This document shows, piece by piece, positions 26,198-35,031 of a stretch of DNA of 64,000 nucleotides. The notes beneath the pieces are model-generated. The model made no database searches, had not been told where the DNA came from, and saw only the letters and a list, made by a program, of their open reading frames with translations. The stretch covers positions 5,709,910-5,773,909 of the forward strand of contig NZ_CP031165.1 in the NCBI RefSeq assembly GCF_003344865.1, in the 5' to 3' direction. This DNA comes from Euzebya pacifica. GTDB taxonomy: Bacteria > Actinomycetota > Nitriliruptoria > Euzebyales > Euzebyaceae. The position numbers were made by a program, and so were the translations under genes. How positions within the stretch are numbered: position 1 is the stretch's first letter; each line of letters opens with the position of its first letter.

Positions 26198-28578
26198 CGG
26201 TCGCCTCCGGGTCGCCCGAGTCGACGAGTGGACGGCCCCCGGGGATCGGGTGCGTCCGGCGTCGTGGCTGCTGCGGCTCGTTGCCCCATCTCCGCGGCCC
26301 GGCTGGCCGGCGGCGTCGAGCCGGCACGGGGCCCTCGCGGCTGGTCCGGAGCGTCCACCGGTCGACGATCCGCTCCCGCACCGGGTTCGCCCGAACCGAG
26401 GGCCGCTGGGCTCTCGAAGGCAAGGGCCAGGGAACGCTCCAGGCCCATGCCCTCCACGTCCCATCCGCCTCCCCGCTCGGGCAGCATGCGGACGGGTACC
26501 CCCGACCAGGCGGCCCCGGGGGATCGGGTCGCGGCCGGCCGACCGGTGGTGTCCGTTGGCCTGTCGGGGCGGCGGCTCGCCGTCGACCCGTCGAGCGCCG
26601 CGACCATCCAGGCCTGGCTGGAGGTGGATCTGCGCGCAGCGAGGCCGGCGACCGCTCCTGTGGCGGTGCCACGTGGAACGCCGGCGCCCCTCACCCCTGC
26701 CTGCGAGCCTGCCCCCGCCTCCGAGCTCATCCTTGCCGGAAGGAGAATGCGGCTGGGCAGGGATGGTGTGACCGCGACAGGGAGGAACCCACCCGTGCCG
26801 TTGCCGTGCGCCACGGGTTCGGGGACGGCCCGCCCACGTGCGTCGACGGGTGGCGACAGCTCGCGAGGCCCCCCTGTCCCGCCCGGGGCCGGTGCCGACC
26901 CAGCAGCCGTGGGGGTGGCAGCCGTTGTCGATGGCAGCGCGTTCCTCGGGGCCCCTGCCGTGATCGCGGCGCCTGCCGTTGTCGCGGTCGTGCGCGCCGG
27001 AGGGGAGGTCGTGGGCCCGGTCGTGGCGGCTGGAGGCGCACTTCGGACCGCTCCGGCTGCCGCCACGGTGGTCGTCGACGTGCGTGCGGCTGCGGCGGCG
27101 ATCAGCAGTCGTTGACCACGTCCGGCGGTCTGGACGCCCTCGCCGCTGCCACCCCGACGCATGGCGGCGAGCGCAGACGCCCCGCCGGTCTTCAGCGCGA
27201 CGGCCGCGCCGACGGCTTGCGTGGCGATCCCCCCGATGCGCTGCTCGGGGTCGTTGCCGACCGCACCGACGTCGGCACCGGGACCCGCGGCCCTCGCCGC
27301 CACGCTCTGGGCCGCGAACCGCATCGACCCGAACACCTGCTTGCGCAGCACGACGGCCGTCCAGGCCGCCGCAGCGCTCGCCAGCATCCGCATCGCCACC
27401 GGCTGGTCCTGCATCCCCGCCTGCAGGGCGTGGACCGTCTCCACCATCAGGACGAGCAGGGCCGCCGAGCCCAGGAACAGCACCGCCACCTTCAGGACCG
27501 CATGCCCCCAGCGGGCCAGCAGCTCGCGACCGGCGCCGGGTGCGATGCCGGCGGTCAGGGCGAAGGGCATCACCATCACCAGGAGGGCGCCGGCGACCTG
27601 GCCGGTCAGCAGCATGACCGCCACGATCCCCACCGCGGCGGCGAACGCCAAGCAGGCCAGCAGGTGGGCAAGCGCCCCGACGAGCCGGTCCACGCCCATG
27701 TGCGCGTTGAAGACCGCCTCGTCCTCGCAGCCAGCCTCCTCCATCTGGTCGCGCGGGAAATCGTCATCGCCCCAGGGCCCCTTCCGTACGAGCGCATCGG
27801 CGACCTGGCGACACCCACCGGTGGGGACGGACCCCCACTGCAGCGTCATCCAGGGATCGACGACGAACGTGTCGCGCGCCGTGGCCGAGAAGCTGGTCGG
27901 CAGGGCTGACCCCTGTGGTTCGCCGCACACGCCGGGTTCGCGGTCGGCCCCGCCGGTACCGAGCTCGACGACGGCACGAGTTGTCCCGGCGAGTACGCGT
28001 AGGCCCTCGCACGCTGCGGTCGTTGGTCGGGCCATCACCGTGGTCGCCATGGCCGTGATGGTGAGCGCCACGGCGAGCTCGGCCGCACCGGCGTGTGCTC
28101 GCTGGCGCAGCAAGAGCCAGCCGCCCCGTGCGACGGCGACGAGCAGGGCCAGGTGGATCAGCTGCAGGCCGCCGACGACGTCAGTGGCGTAGACCCCCGC
28201 GATCCGGCCGGCTGGGTCCACGAGCATGCGGCCGAGGTCGAACCCGAGGACCCACTCGACGAGATGGAGGCCCAGCGCGAGGACCCATCGGGCCATGGTG
28301 AACAGGCTGCGGGCCTGCAGCGCGACGATGCGGTCGACGACCCCGACCGACGCGCCGAGCTCGTAGTGGGACAGGGGGACCTCGCCGGCCCGGACCCCGA
28401 ACATCGCACCGAGCAGGTCCTGTCCAGCTCGGTCGGGCGGATCCTCCCGCTCGATCGCCTCGAGGACGTCGGCGACGTCTGCTGCACTGGGCTGTGCACC
28501 CGCCGGGTCGGCCAGGGCCAGCCCCACCGCCATCGCCAGCAGGGCCGCGACGAGCCACGACCGGGGTGCCGGTCTCAC
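26194..28578 (-). CDS. TrbL/VirB6-like multi-pass membrane protein of a type IV secretion-type system
   Basis: 794 aa from GTG at 28578, overlapping the upstream ATPase stop (GTGA). Signal-like segment ending ADPAGAQPSA. A loop with Cys residues (TTAACEGL; VCGEPQ; VPTGGCRQ; EEAGCED) is predicted extracellular. A cluster of at least five hydrophobic helices follows (e.g. GIVAVMLLTGQVAGALLVMVMPFAL), then a roughly 350-residue disordered Ala/Pro/Thr-rich cytoplasmic tail. The architecture matches TrbL/VirB6 channel proteins; sequence assignment rests on topology and neighbours. Confidence 0.7.
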   Translation of the reverse strand: MRPAPRSWLVAALLAMAVGLALADPAGAQPSAADVADVLEAIEREDPPDRAGQDLLGAMFGVRAGEVPLSHYELGASVGVVDRIVALQARSLFTMARWVLALGLHLVEWVLGFDLGRMLVDPAGRIAGVYATDVVGGLQLIHLALLVAVARGGWLLLRQRAHAGAAELAVALTITAMATTVMARPTTAACEGLRVLAGTTRAVVELGTGGADREPGVCGEPQGSALPTSFSATARDTFVVDPWMTLQWGSVPTGGCRQVADALVRKGPWGDDDFPRDQMEEAGCEDEAVFNAHMGVDRLVGALAHLLACLAFAAAVGIVAVMLLTGQVAGALLVMVMPFALTAGIAPGAGRELLARWGHAVLKVAVLFLGSAALLVLMVETVHALQAGMQDQPVAMRMLASAAAAWTAVVLRKQVFGSMRFAAQSVAARAAGPGADVGAVGNDPEQRIGGIATQAVGAAVALKTGGASALAAMRRGGSGEGVQTAGRGQRLLIAAAAARTSTTTVAAAGAVRSAPPAATTGPTTSPPARTTATTAGAAITAGAPRNALPSTTAATPTAAGSAPAPGGTGGPRELSPPVDARGRAVPEPVAHGNGTGGFLPVAVTPSLPSRILLPARMSSEAGAGSQAGVRGAGVPRGTATGAVAGLAARRSTSSQAWMVAALDGSTASRRPDRPTDTTGRPAATRSPGAAWSGVPVRMLPERGGGWDVEGMGLERSLALAFESPAALGSGEPGAGADRRPVDAPDQPRGPRAGSTPPASRAAEMGQRAAAATTPDAPDPRGPSTRRLGRPGGDR

Positions 28579-31049
28579 CGCAGCACAGGGGGGTCGGTCG
28601 TGGCGGCCGCCAACCGTTCCGGCGGGGACGATGCATCGGGTGTCGGGTCGGCATCCCGCGCCATCGGGGTGGTGTCCAGCGCGGCCCGGATGGCCGGGTC
28701 CGCGGGCGGCAGCACCTGCACCAGCCCGACTCGGTCGGCGACGTCGCGCAGCAGGCACTGGCCGGTCCCCAGCTCGCCCGTGACCAGCTCGACCATGGAG
28801 TCAGTGGCCGGCAACCCCATGAACTCCAGGGCTGCCGCGGCCGCCCCGCGGGACTGGCGGAACAGCGCCCGCATGCCGAGCAGGTCCCGCAGCGCGTCCT
28901 CGCCGAGGTCGGTCGGGTGCTGCGACAGCACCCAGACCGCGGCGTTGTGCTTGCGTCCGTCGCGGATGGTGTCGAGCAGCAGCTGGCGACCCTGTGGGCT
29001 GGCCGTCAGCGCCCACGCCTCGTCGACCAGCACCGCGCCGAAGCGGTCGTCGGCGAACACGAGGGTTCGTGAGACGGCCGCGACCAGGTACAGCAGGGCC
29101 TGGCCGAAGACCTGCTCGGGCAGGAGCTGCTTGGCCAGGTGCTCCAGCCGCATGGCGTCGCGGTCGGGCAACGCCAGGCCCGGGGCGTGGAAGCAGATCA
29201 GGTCGGCGTCCAGCGCCAGCGGCGGCCGGTCGGCGAGGACCAGCTGGGACAACGGGTGATCGCGATAGGCCTGGAGCTTGCGGCGCAGGACCCGCGCCTC
29301 GGGTTCGGCCGAGTCGCCCAGCTGATCGAGGACGTCGACCAGCCGACCGTCCCGCGCCGCAACGGCACGAACGGCCGCGGCGAGCACGGCGCCGTCGACG
29401 TCGGTGGGGGTGGTCCGGGTCAGGATGCTGAGGAATCCCAGCGCCACCCGGACGCGGTCCTCCCCACCGAAGACACGCAGCGGGTCCATGCCCACGGGCG
29501 CCGACGGATCCAGCTCGACCACCGCCGCGGTGCCGTCGACGGCGTCGGACAGGCGGACGTACTCACCGGCAGTCGTGCGGTCGAGGGTGACGACGCGCCC
29601 ACCCCGGGCGACGGTGCCCAGCACCATCCGCTTCACGAAGTACGACTTGCCGCTGCCCAGCGCGCCGAAGACGCCGAGCGAGCCCGAACGGTTCGTGGCA
29701 GGCCCGTGAGCGGGGTCCAGGAGGACGGCCTCCGGCAGCGCACCCGCGATGGACACCCCCATCGGGATGCCCTGAGGATCACCGACGCTGGCCCCGGCGA
29801 ACGGGGCACCGGCGGCCAGGTCGCGGGGCAACATGAACTGCACGTAGTCGCGACACACCGCGGGGGCCGGGACACCGGGCAGTCCGGCGGCGAACAGCGG
29901 GAGCTGCCCACCGGTTGGACGGTGGACGGCATAGCCCCAGGGTTCGAGCAGGTCGCCGAGCTGCGAGGCGCGGGCGTCGACCTGCCCGACGTCCTCACCC
30001 CAGACGGTGAACCCGATCGTGACCTCCAGCTCGGGGTCGCCGGGACTGGCGGCCAGCGCCGACTGCTCGTCGCGGATGCCGTGCAACGCATCGGCGAGGG
30101 TGTCGGGCGGACCGGTGGGCTCGCCGTCGTACTCCGCGACCTGGGCGGTCAGCTGGCGCTGCTGACGGCGGGCACGGGTCTGGGCTGCCGCGTTGGGCAC
30201 GGCGTCGAGTCGTGCGACCCAGTCGACCGGGAACGGGGCGAGGTCGGCGACGGCGAACCACTCGCCCCCACCCGGGTAGGCGAACGCCGGGGGCATCTCC
30301 GAGACGACGAGGGTGGTCTGGAACGACGTGCCCTGCTCGTTGTCGATGCGCAGGTACCGACGGTGCCGCCCTCGCCCGGGGTCGTGGGCCGTGCCCCCCT
30401 CGTGCAGGACGGCGTCGCCGAGGCTGCCGGCGAGCGGGCGGGGGACCTGGTCGGCCGTTGGATGCCCTGCAGCCGGAGGGGTCGGGTCGGCGACCCCCCG
30501 CAGGAAGGCCCGCTGATGGAGCCAACGCATCTCCGCGGAGTGCGCTGGCCGTACGCCGATGGTCCTGGCCATCCGAGCGCCCAGCTCCTCGGCCCGGCGG
30601 CGGGAGGTGCGGTCATCGATCCGTGACGGCCCGGGCCCCTCGACCCCGAGCACGTCGCCGACGAGCGCCATGGCGCTCTCGACGAGGGTCCGGCCGTGTG
30701 GATCGACGATGCGGGCGGCGATGTAGACCCGGCGTTCGACCGGACCTCTTGCCAGCAACGCCCGGGCGTCGGGCCCAGCCGAATCTCGCCACCGGGGCAA
30801 CCGGTCGGGCCGGACGCCACCGCTGAGGGCCTCGCCCAGCTCACGGGCCCCGACGCGGCGATGCACCCCGATCAGCTGTGCGTGCCGGGGCAGCGTCGTC
30901 AGCGCCGCGCGAACGCGACCGTGCAGCGCCAGCTTCGCGTCGTCGGACAGGAAGGGATAGCTGGGCAGCTCGACCCTCCAGACCGCCCAGACAGCCCCGT
31001 CATGGGTCCACAGGCGATTGCCGGCAACGGCACGGGCAGGAAGCCTCAT
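28575..31049 (-). CDS. VirB4/TraC-type secretion ATPase
   Basis: 824 aa from ATG at 31049, which overlaps the upstream stop by 4 bp (ATGA); the frame is open farther but lies over the upstream gene. Walker A GVFGALGSGKSYFVKRMVLG (around residue 455), Walker B AVLVDEAWAL, and a downstream motif VLSQHPTDLGEDALRDLLG fit the VirB4 family, the motor that assembles type IV secretion channels. The N-terminal half (about 1-400) carries the regulatory domain seen in VirB4/TcpF-like proteins. No separate coupling protein (TcpA/VirD4) is encoded in this window. Confidence 0.87.
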   Translation of the reverse strand: MRLPARAVAGNRLWTHDGAVWAVWRVELPSYPFLSDDAKLALHGRVRAALTTLPRHAQLIGVHRRVGARELGEALSGGVRPDRLPRWRDSAGPDARALLARGPVERRVYIAARIVDPHGRTLVESAMALVGDVLGVEGPGPSRIDDRTSRRRAEELGARMARTIGVRPAHSAEMRWLHQRAFLRGVADPTPPAAGHPTADQVPRPLAGSLGDAVLHEGGTAHDPGRGRHRRYLRIDNEQGTSFQTTLVVSEMPPAFAYPGGGEWFAVADLAPFPVDWVARLDAVPNAAAQTRARRQQRQLTAQVAEYDGEPTGPPDTLADALHGIRDEQSALAASPGDPELEVTIGFTVWGEDVGQVDARASQLGDLLEPWGYAVHRPTGGQLPLFAAGLPGVPAPAVCRDYVQFMLPRDLAAGAPFAGASVGDPQGIPMGVSIAGALPEAVLLDPAHGPATNRSGSLGVFGALGSGKSYFVKRMVLGTVARGGRVVTLDRTTAGEYVRLSDAVDGTAAVVELDPSAPVGMDPLRVFGGEDRVRVALGFLSILTRTTPTDVDGAVLAAAVRAVAARDGRLVDVLDQLGDSAEPEARVLRRKLQAYRDHPLSQLVLADRPPLALDADLICFHAPGLALPDRDAMRLEHLAKQLLPEQVFGQALLYLVAAVSRTLVFADDRFGAVLVDEAWALTASPQGRQLLLDTIRDGRKHNAAVWVLSQHPTDLGEDALRDLLGMRALFRQSRGAAAAALEFMGLPATDSMVELVTGELGTGQCLLRDVADRVGLVQVLPPADPAIRAALDTTPMARDADPTPDASSPPERLAAATTDPPVLR

Positions 31050-31456
31050 CCGGCTGGCACCCGCCGTTGCCCTGGGCGGCCGACCGGGCCGGCACCGATG
31101 AGCACCGGTCGTGTGGGGCGAACCGGTCGGCCGGCACGGGAGCCACGTCGGGGACGCAACAGGTAGGTCAGCACCCCCACCGCGAACCGCATGGGCGACC
31201 GTCCCTCCACCACCGCGTGTCGGACGGCCCAGGCAGCGGCAACGGGCAGCAGGAGGGCCACGACCAGGTCCAGCGCGCCGGGCAGCCTGGCCCAGACGTG
31301 CCGCGTGGACAGCTCGATCGCCGCAACACCGACGAGGGCAACGACCTGCGTCGGGGTCAGCGGGGTCGGCAGGGCGTAGCCGCCGATGCGGCCGATCACG
31401 ATGGGGAACCGACGAGCATGGGTGTAGGTGCGGCACTGCAGCATCGGACTGCTCAT
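31046..31456 (-). CDS. PrgI/TcpE-like small membrane protein of the secretion-type operon
   Basis: 136 aa from ATG at 31456. The N-terminal motif RTYTHARRFPIVIGRIGGYALPTPLTPTQ is characteristic of TcpE/PrgI-like conjugation proteins. Two hydrophobic helices follow (VVALVGVAAIEL; LDLVVALLLPVAAAWAV), then a basic tail. It directly precedes the VirB4 gene, the usual order for PrgI-VirB4 pairs in Gram-positive conjugative systems. 4-bp overlaps on both sides. Confidence 0.78.
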   Translation of the reverse strand: MSSPMLQCRTYTHARRFPIVIGRIGGYALPTPLTPTQVVALVGVAAIELSTRHVWARLPGALDLVVALLLPVAAAWAVRHAVVEGRSPMRFAVGVLTYLLRPRRGSRAGRPVRPTRPVLIGAGPVGRPGQRRVPAG

Positions 31457-31680
31457 GGCGCCATCCAGTCGGTGGAGTCTGCAGCCACGCGACCTTCGAG
31501 GACGTCGACGTTGCCGGCAGCCCAGACGACCACCGCCGCCAGGATGATGGCTGTCATGGTGGGGACCAGCGCCTTGGTCTTCCACCAGACGCTGGCGACG
31601 TAGACCGCAGCCGCGGCGGCGATGGCCGCGGTGATGACGTCGCTGACGTCACCGATCATGTTGCTGAGGAAGTCGATCAA
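31453..31680 (-). CDS. small two-TM protein, pilin/VirB2- or TcpD-like position
   Basis: 75 aa. Two hydrophobic segments (ITAAIAAAAAVYVASVWW and VPTMTAIILAAVVVWAAG) joined by a short basic turn KTK. No sequence family recognised; size, topology and gene position resemble VirB2/TcpD-type subunits. The stop overlaps the TcpE-like start by 4 bp. The gap to the upstream TcpC-like gene is 37 bp. Confidence 0.6.
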   Translation of the reverse strand: MIDFLSNMIGDVSDVITAAIAAAAAVYVASVWWKTKALVPTMTAIILAAVVVWAAGNVDVLEGRVAADSTDWMAP

Positions 31681-31717
31681 TTCGGTTCACCTCGAGTTGC
31701 GTGGGCGGGCATGCGGA

Positions 31718-32542
31718 TCAGGGGCCGGTTGGCGCCAGCGGGAGGGCGGGCAGCACACGGGCCACCTCGATCCGGCCCTCCCGTTCGGCGAGGAGCAGGG
31801 GGTACTGCGCGAGCAGGGCGCTGCCGTCGGCGCGACGCAGCTCGACCTCGGCCAGGACCGCGACGCTGGTCGTCGACACGCGGTTCCGGGCGATCCGGCG
31901 CAGCGTCATCTCGGCGACGGGGTGGTCGAGCACGGGAACTTCGACGTCGACTGCGGTCCAGCGGTCGACCTCGCCCATCCCGAGCAGCACGGCACGAAGG
32001 AACCCCTCGACCGTCGCCGCCAGGGGGTCATCGGAGGCGGGGGCCCGCGGCGCATCCAGGGCGAGTGCTGCGGGGGCCTCCGCTCGGGGCGTCGGGACCA
32101 GCGCGGGCAACCCTTCGACGGCCGGGCCGCCCGGCGTCTCCGCGACGGTGACCTGCCACGCCTCGACCGTCGCGTCGCGGCCCAGGACGAGGACCGTCAC
32201 GCCCCAGCGGCCGGGTCCGGCGGGGGTGGCCGTCACAGCTGCCACGTCCACGGGTCCCGGACCGGGCAACGCAGTGGAGGCGTCCGCGGTGACGTCGTGG
32301 ACCGGCAGCAGCTGCTGGCGCACGGGCTGCAGCCGAGTCGGGGGAACCGTCCCGCCCACGAGGTGCTGCAGGACCGCGACCTCGGCCATCGACGTGACGC
32401 CGACACCGGGAACGGCCGGTGGTGGCTGCTGCCGTCCCGCGCTGGTGGCCACGACGAGCGCGGCCACCCCGAGGACCGGGCCGGCGGCGACGGCGATCCA
32501 CAGGCCGAGCTGCAGGATGCGCACGGGGGCGGGGGGCGTCAC
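31718..32542 (-). CDS. TcpC/VirB8-like conjugation protein
   Basis: 274 aa. Short cytoplasmic N-terminus, one TM (LGLWIAVAAGPVLGVAALVVAT), then an extracytoplasmic part with two predicted NTF2-like folds. The first is about residues 50-150. The second has DDPLAATVEGFLRAVLLGMGEVDRW and ends LLLAEREGRIEVARVLPALPL. This layout is that of TcpC, the Gram-positive counterpart of VirB8. The start overlaps the LysM-protein stop by 4 bp. Confidence 0.72.
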   Translation of the reverse strand: MTPPAPVRILQLGLWIAVAAGPVLGVAALVVATSAGRQQPPPAVPGVGVTSMAEVAVLQHLVGGTVPPTRLQPVRQQLLPVHDVTADASTALPGPGPVDVAAVTATPAGPGRWGVTVLVLGRDATVEAWQVTVAETPGGPAVEGLPALVPTPRAEAPAALALDAPRAPASDDPLAATVEGFLRAVLLGMGEVDRWTAVDVEVPVLDHPVAEMTLRRIARNRVSTTSVAVLAEVELRRADGSALLAQYPLLLAEREGRIEVARVLPALPLAPTGP

Positions 32543-33426
32543 GGCTGCGCGGCCTCGGCGGTGGATGGCAGCACCAGGCGCTCACCGGGGTGGATCAGGT
32601 TCGCGTCCCCGCTGCGGAGCGTCGACAGGTTGTCGTGGATGAGCCGCGTCCAGTAGGCGTGAACCTCCGCGTCACGCGGCGCCGGCTGCCCGTCCGCGAG
32701 CAGGTGCGCCCGCGCGATCACCCAGAGGTTCTCACCCGGGGCCACGACATGGACCCCCGGATCCGCGCCCGCATCGGCCTCATCAGGCGCGCCCTCATCA
32801 GCAGTGTCCGGAGCAGCAGTGCCCGCAGCAGGAGAACCCTCACCAGTCGCGTCGTCAACAGCGGGGTCCACGGTGTCGGGGTGCACGGGTTCGGTGGTGG
32901 GGCCGGGTGCGCTGTCGGTCGGCCGAACGGGTGGCTCCAGCGGCGGGACGGGCAGCGCCCACGGCCCCGGCGGGATCGTCCCCATCACCGCCGAGTCGGC
33001 ATCAACCGCCTCCTCCGACAGGTCCGCCAGCGACCGGAGACCGGGCTCGCTGAAGTCCGGAGAGACCTCGGACAACGCCATCGGCAGGTCGGCAGGCGTC
33101 ACGGCCGTGGCGGGGCCGGCCATCACGCCGACGAGCAGGACCGTGCCGAGTGCCTGGTCCACCACCCGTCTGACCCAATGCGGCGCCACTCGACGCACGC
33201 CCCCGCCGCGGACCGCCATCACGAGGTCGACCAACGTGATGACCAGCAGCCACGCCGAGGCCAGGGGTGTGGCCCCGAGCAGGAGCAGGCGCGTCAGCAC
33301 CCCCGCGGTGGCGTCGGCCAACGTCGCCGGCTCGGCCAGGGCCGCGGTGACCTCCGGAGCAGCGAGTCCGACAAGCCATGCGGTCGCGGCGACCTGGACC
33401 ATCAGGAGAACGAGCAGTCGTGTCAT
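32539..33426 (-). CDS. LysM-domain membrane protein, first gene of the secretion-type operon
   Basis: 295 aa. N-terminal hydrophobic helices (LLVLLMVQVAATAWLVGLAA; LLLLGATPLASAWLLVITLVDLVMAV; a third near ALGTVLLVGVMAGPATAV), then an acidic Pro-rich linker. A C-terminal LysM-like domain (about 235-290) has HVVAPGENLWVIARAHL and NANLIHPGERL-type ending (GDANLIHPGERLVLP), expected to bind peptidoglycan. ATG at 33426. Membership of the operon is shown by the 4-bp overlap with the TcpC-like gene. It probably anchors the apparatus to the wall. Confidence 0.75.
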   Translation of the reverse strand: MTRLLVLLMVQVAATAWLVGLAAPEVTAALAEPATLADATAGVLTRLLLLGATPLASAWLLVITLVDLVMAVRGGGVRRVAPHWVRRVVDQALGTVLLVGVMAGPATAVTPADLPMALSEVSPDFSEPGLRSLADLSEEAVDADSAVMGTIPPGPWALPVPPLEPPVRPTDSAPGPTTEPVHPDTVDPAVDDATGEGSPAAGTAAPDTADEGAPDEADAGADPGVHVVAPGENLWVIARAHLLADGQPAPRDAEVHAYWTRLIHDNLSTLRSGDANLIHPGERLVLPSTAEAAQP

Positions 33427-33511
33427 CGCGAAGCACGTTAAACCTTCTTATGCCGTCTTGTACATGGCGATGATCCACAGAGCAGTGGAAAACCCGCACG
33501 GTCCTGCGCGG

Positions 33512-33517
33512 TAGCCT
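33512..33517 (+). promoter_or_regulatory. -10 element TAGCCT upstream of the SDR gene
   Basis: TAGCCT lies 47 bp before the SDR ATG, leaving a short leader with a GAGG ribosome binding site. Same hexamer class as other promoters in the window. Confidence 0.4.
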
Positions 33518-33564
33518 CCGCGCAACCCCCGTTTCACCGAACACACCAGCGAGGTCACAGAGCC

Positions 33565-34431
33565 ATGGCAGGAGTCGAAGGACGCGTCGTCGCCATCACC
33601 GGAGCAGGCGGAGGGCTGGGCCGCCAGCACGCCCTGCTGTTCGCATCGCGCGGCGCGAAGGTGGTCATCAACGACCTCGGCGGGTCGCGCGACGGCACCG
33701 GCGCAGGCAGCGCGATGGCGGACCAGGTCGTCGAGGAGATCAAGGCCGCCGGCGGCGAGGCGGTCGCCAACTACGACAACGTGGCCACCGAGGAGGGCGG
33801 CGCCGCTGTCATCCAGACCGCCCTCGACACGTTCGGCCGGATCGACGTCGTCGTGAACAACGCCGGCATCCTGCGCGACGGCACCTTCCACAAGATGACG
33901 GCGGACAACTGGGACTCGGTGCTGAAGGTCCACCTGTACGGCAGCTACAACGTCACTCGCGCCGCCTGGCCGCACTTCCGCGACCAGTCCTCGGGCAAGG
34001 TCATCATGACCACCTCGACCTCCGGGCTGTACGGCAACTTCGGACAGGTCAACTACGGGGCCGCCAAGCTCGGCATGGTCGGGATGATGAACTCCCTCGC
34101 CATGGAGGGCGCCAAGTACAACATCAAGGTCAACTCCGTGGCCCCCATCGCCGCCACTCGCATGACCGAGGACCTGTTCAACGACGAGATGCTCAAGCAG
34201 TTCGACCCGGCGTACGTCTCACCGCTGGTCGTGCACCTCGGCAGCGACGAGATGACCGACTCGGGCTGGATCGTCCTGGCCGGTGCCGGTCAGTACGCGC
34301 GGGTGCACTTCTCGCAGGCCAACGGCGTGCACTTCGACGAGGTCCCCACCCCCGAGGCGCTCGGCGAGAAGTGGGGCGAGATCACCGACATGACCGGCGC
34401 GCCCCTCGGCAAGCCGTTCGGCACCGAGTAA
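33565..34431 (+). CDS. SDR-family oxidoreductase, MFE-2 / 3-hydroxyacyl-CoA dehydrogenase-like
   Basis: 288 aa. Cofactor motif TGAGGGLG, NNAG at NNAGILRD, catalytic Ser in TSTSGLYG and YGAAK. The stretch LLFASRGAKVVINDLGGSRDG is typical of the dehydrogenase part of peroxisomal multifunctional enzyme type 2, where the Gly-Gly loop favours NAD(H), and of related actinobacterial proteins. Likely acts on 3-hydroxyacyl-CoA in beta-oxidation. Stand-alone. Convergent with the coiled-coil gene, 3 bp apart. Confidence 0.87.
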   Translation: MAGVEGRVVAITGAGGGLGRQHALLFASRGAKVVINDLGGSRDGTGAGSAMADQVVEEIKAAGGEAVANYDNVATEEGGAAVIQTALDTFGRIDVVVNNAGILRDGTFHKMTADNWDSVLKVHLYGSYNVTRAAWPHFRDQSSGKVIMTTSTSGLYGNFGQVNYGAAKLGMVGMMNSLAMEGAKYNIKVNSVAPIAATRMTEDLFNDEMLKQFDPAYVSPLVVHLGSDEMTDSGWIVLAGAGQYARVHFSQANGVHFDEVPTPEALGEKWGEITDMTGAPLGKPFGTE

Positions 34432-34434
34432 CGG

Positions 34435-34926
34435 CTACGGCGACGGGGGCAGGCGGCGAAGGATCTCCTGCACCCCGTCACTGAGACCGTCCAGTCGACC
34501 CTCCACACCCTCGAGTCGACCCTCCACACCCTCGAGTCGACCCTCCACACCCTCGAGTCGACCCTCCACACCCTCGAGCCGACCCTCCACACCCTCGAGC
34601 CGACCCTCCACACCCTCGAGCCGACCCTCCACACCCTCGAGCCGACCCTCCACACCCTCGAGCCGATCCTTCACCGCACCGAGGTCGTCCTCGACGCGGT
34701 CGAGGCGGGCGTCGGTCTCGACGGCATGACGTTCCAGCGAGGTGAAGCGCCGGTCCATCTCGCGGCCCATGTCGGAGACGGTGTTCAGGATGGCGGTCTC
34801 CGTCATCGTGATCCGCTCTCGGACCTCCTTCTGGAACTCGGTCATGCGGCGCTGCTGCACGTGCAGCTCGTCCGACACGCTCGCGCGGAATTCGCGCACG
34901 ATCGTGCGCAGGTCCTGTTCGGTCAC
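34435..34926 (-). CDS. coiled-coil protein with eight identical heptads
   Basis: 163 aa from GTG at 34926 (VTEQDLRTIVREF), chosen for the GAGGGG sequence about 8 nt upstream; an ATG at 34977 is an alternative. Apart from the first residues the whole protein is predicted coiled coil. The C-terminal half repeats LEGVEGR eight times, encoded by a 21-bp tandem array, before ending LSDGVQEILRRLPPSP. No enzymatic motif. Function unknown; the repeat number may vary between strains. Confidence 0.7.
   Translation of the reverse strand: MTEQDLRTIVREFRASVSDELHVQQRRMTEFQKEVRERITMTETAILNTVSDMGREMDRRFTSLERHAVETDARLDRVEDDLGAVKDRLEGVEGRLEGVEGRLEGVEGRLEGVEGRLEGVEGRLEGVEGRLEGVEGRLEGVEGRLDGLSDGVQEILRRLPPSP
34500..34667 (-). 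repeat. tandem 21-bp heptad-coding repeat, eight units
   Basis: Eight head-to-tail 21-bp units with plus-strand core CCTCCACACCCTCGAG. The first three units (plus-strand order) continue GTCGA and the last five continue GCCGA, so two homogenised subfamilies are visible. Each unit encodes LEGVEGR on the minus strand. No spacers, so not CRISPR. Confidence 0.9.
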
Positions 34927-35002
34927 CTTGTCCACCCCTCTACTGTAGGCCCATCGCTCATCCAGCGATCCTGCCATCGAGTGGATCCGGGCGTCCCGAG
35001 TT

Positions 35003-35031
35003 GTCCACAGGCCCGATGTGGGCCCGTGGAC
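35003..35031 (-). terminator. hairpin directly after the M28 peptidase gene
   Basis: GTCCAC-A-GGCCC, loop GATGT, GGGCC-C-GTGGAC: 11 paired bases with one mismatch, abutting the peptidase stop at 35032. No T-tract; assigned by position. Confidence 0.5.

Noticed and set aside
25127-33426. Called as an integrative conjugative element
   Set aside because: No integrase, relaxase, coupling protein, replication gene or flanking att-like direct repeats were seen, so only a secretion-type operon is claimed.
34500-34667. Possible CRISPR array (regular short repeats)
   Set aside because: The 21-bp units are contiguous with no unique spacers and encode in-frame heptads of a coiled-coil protein.
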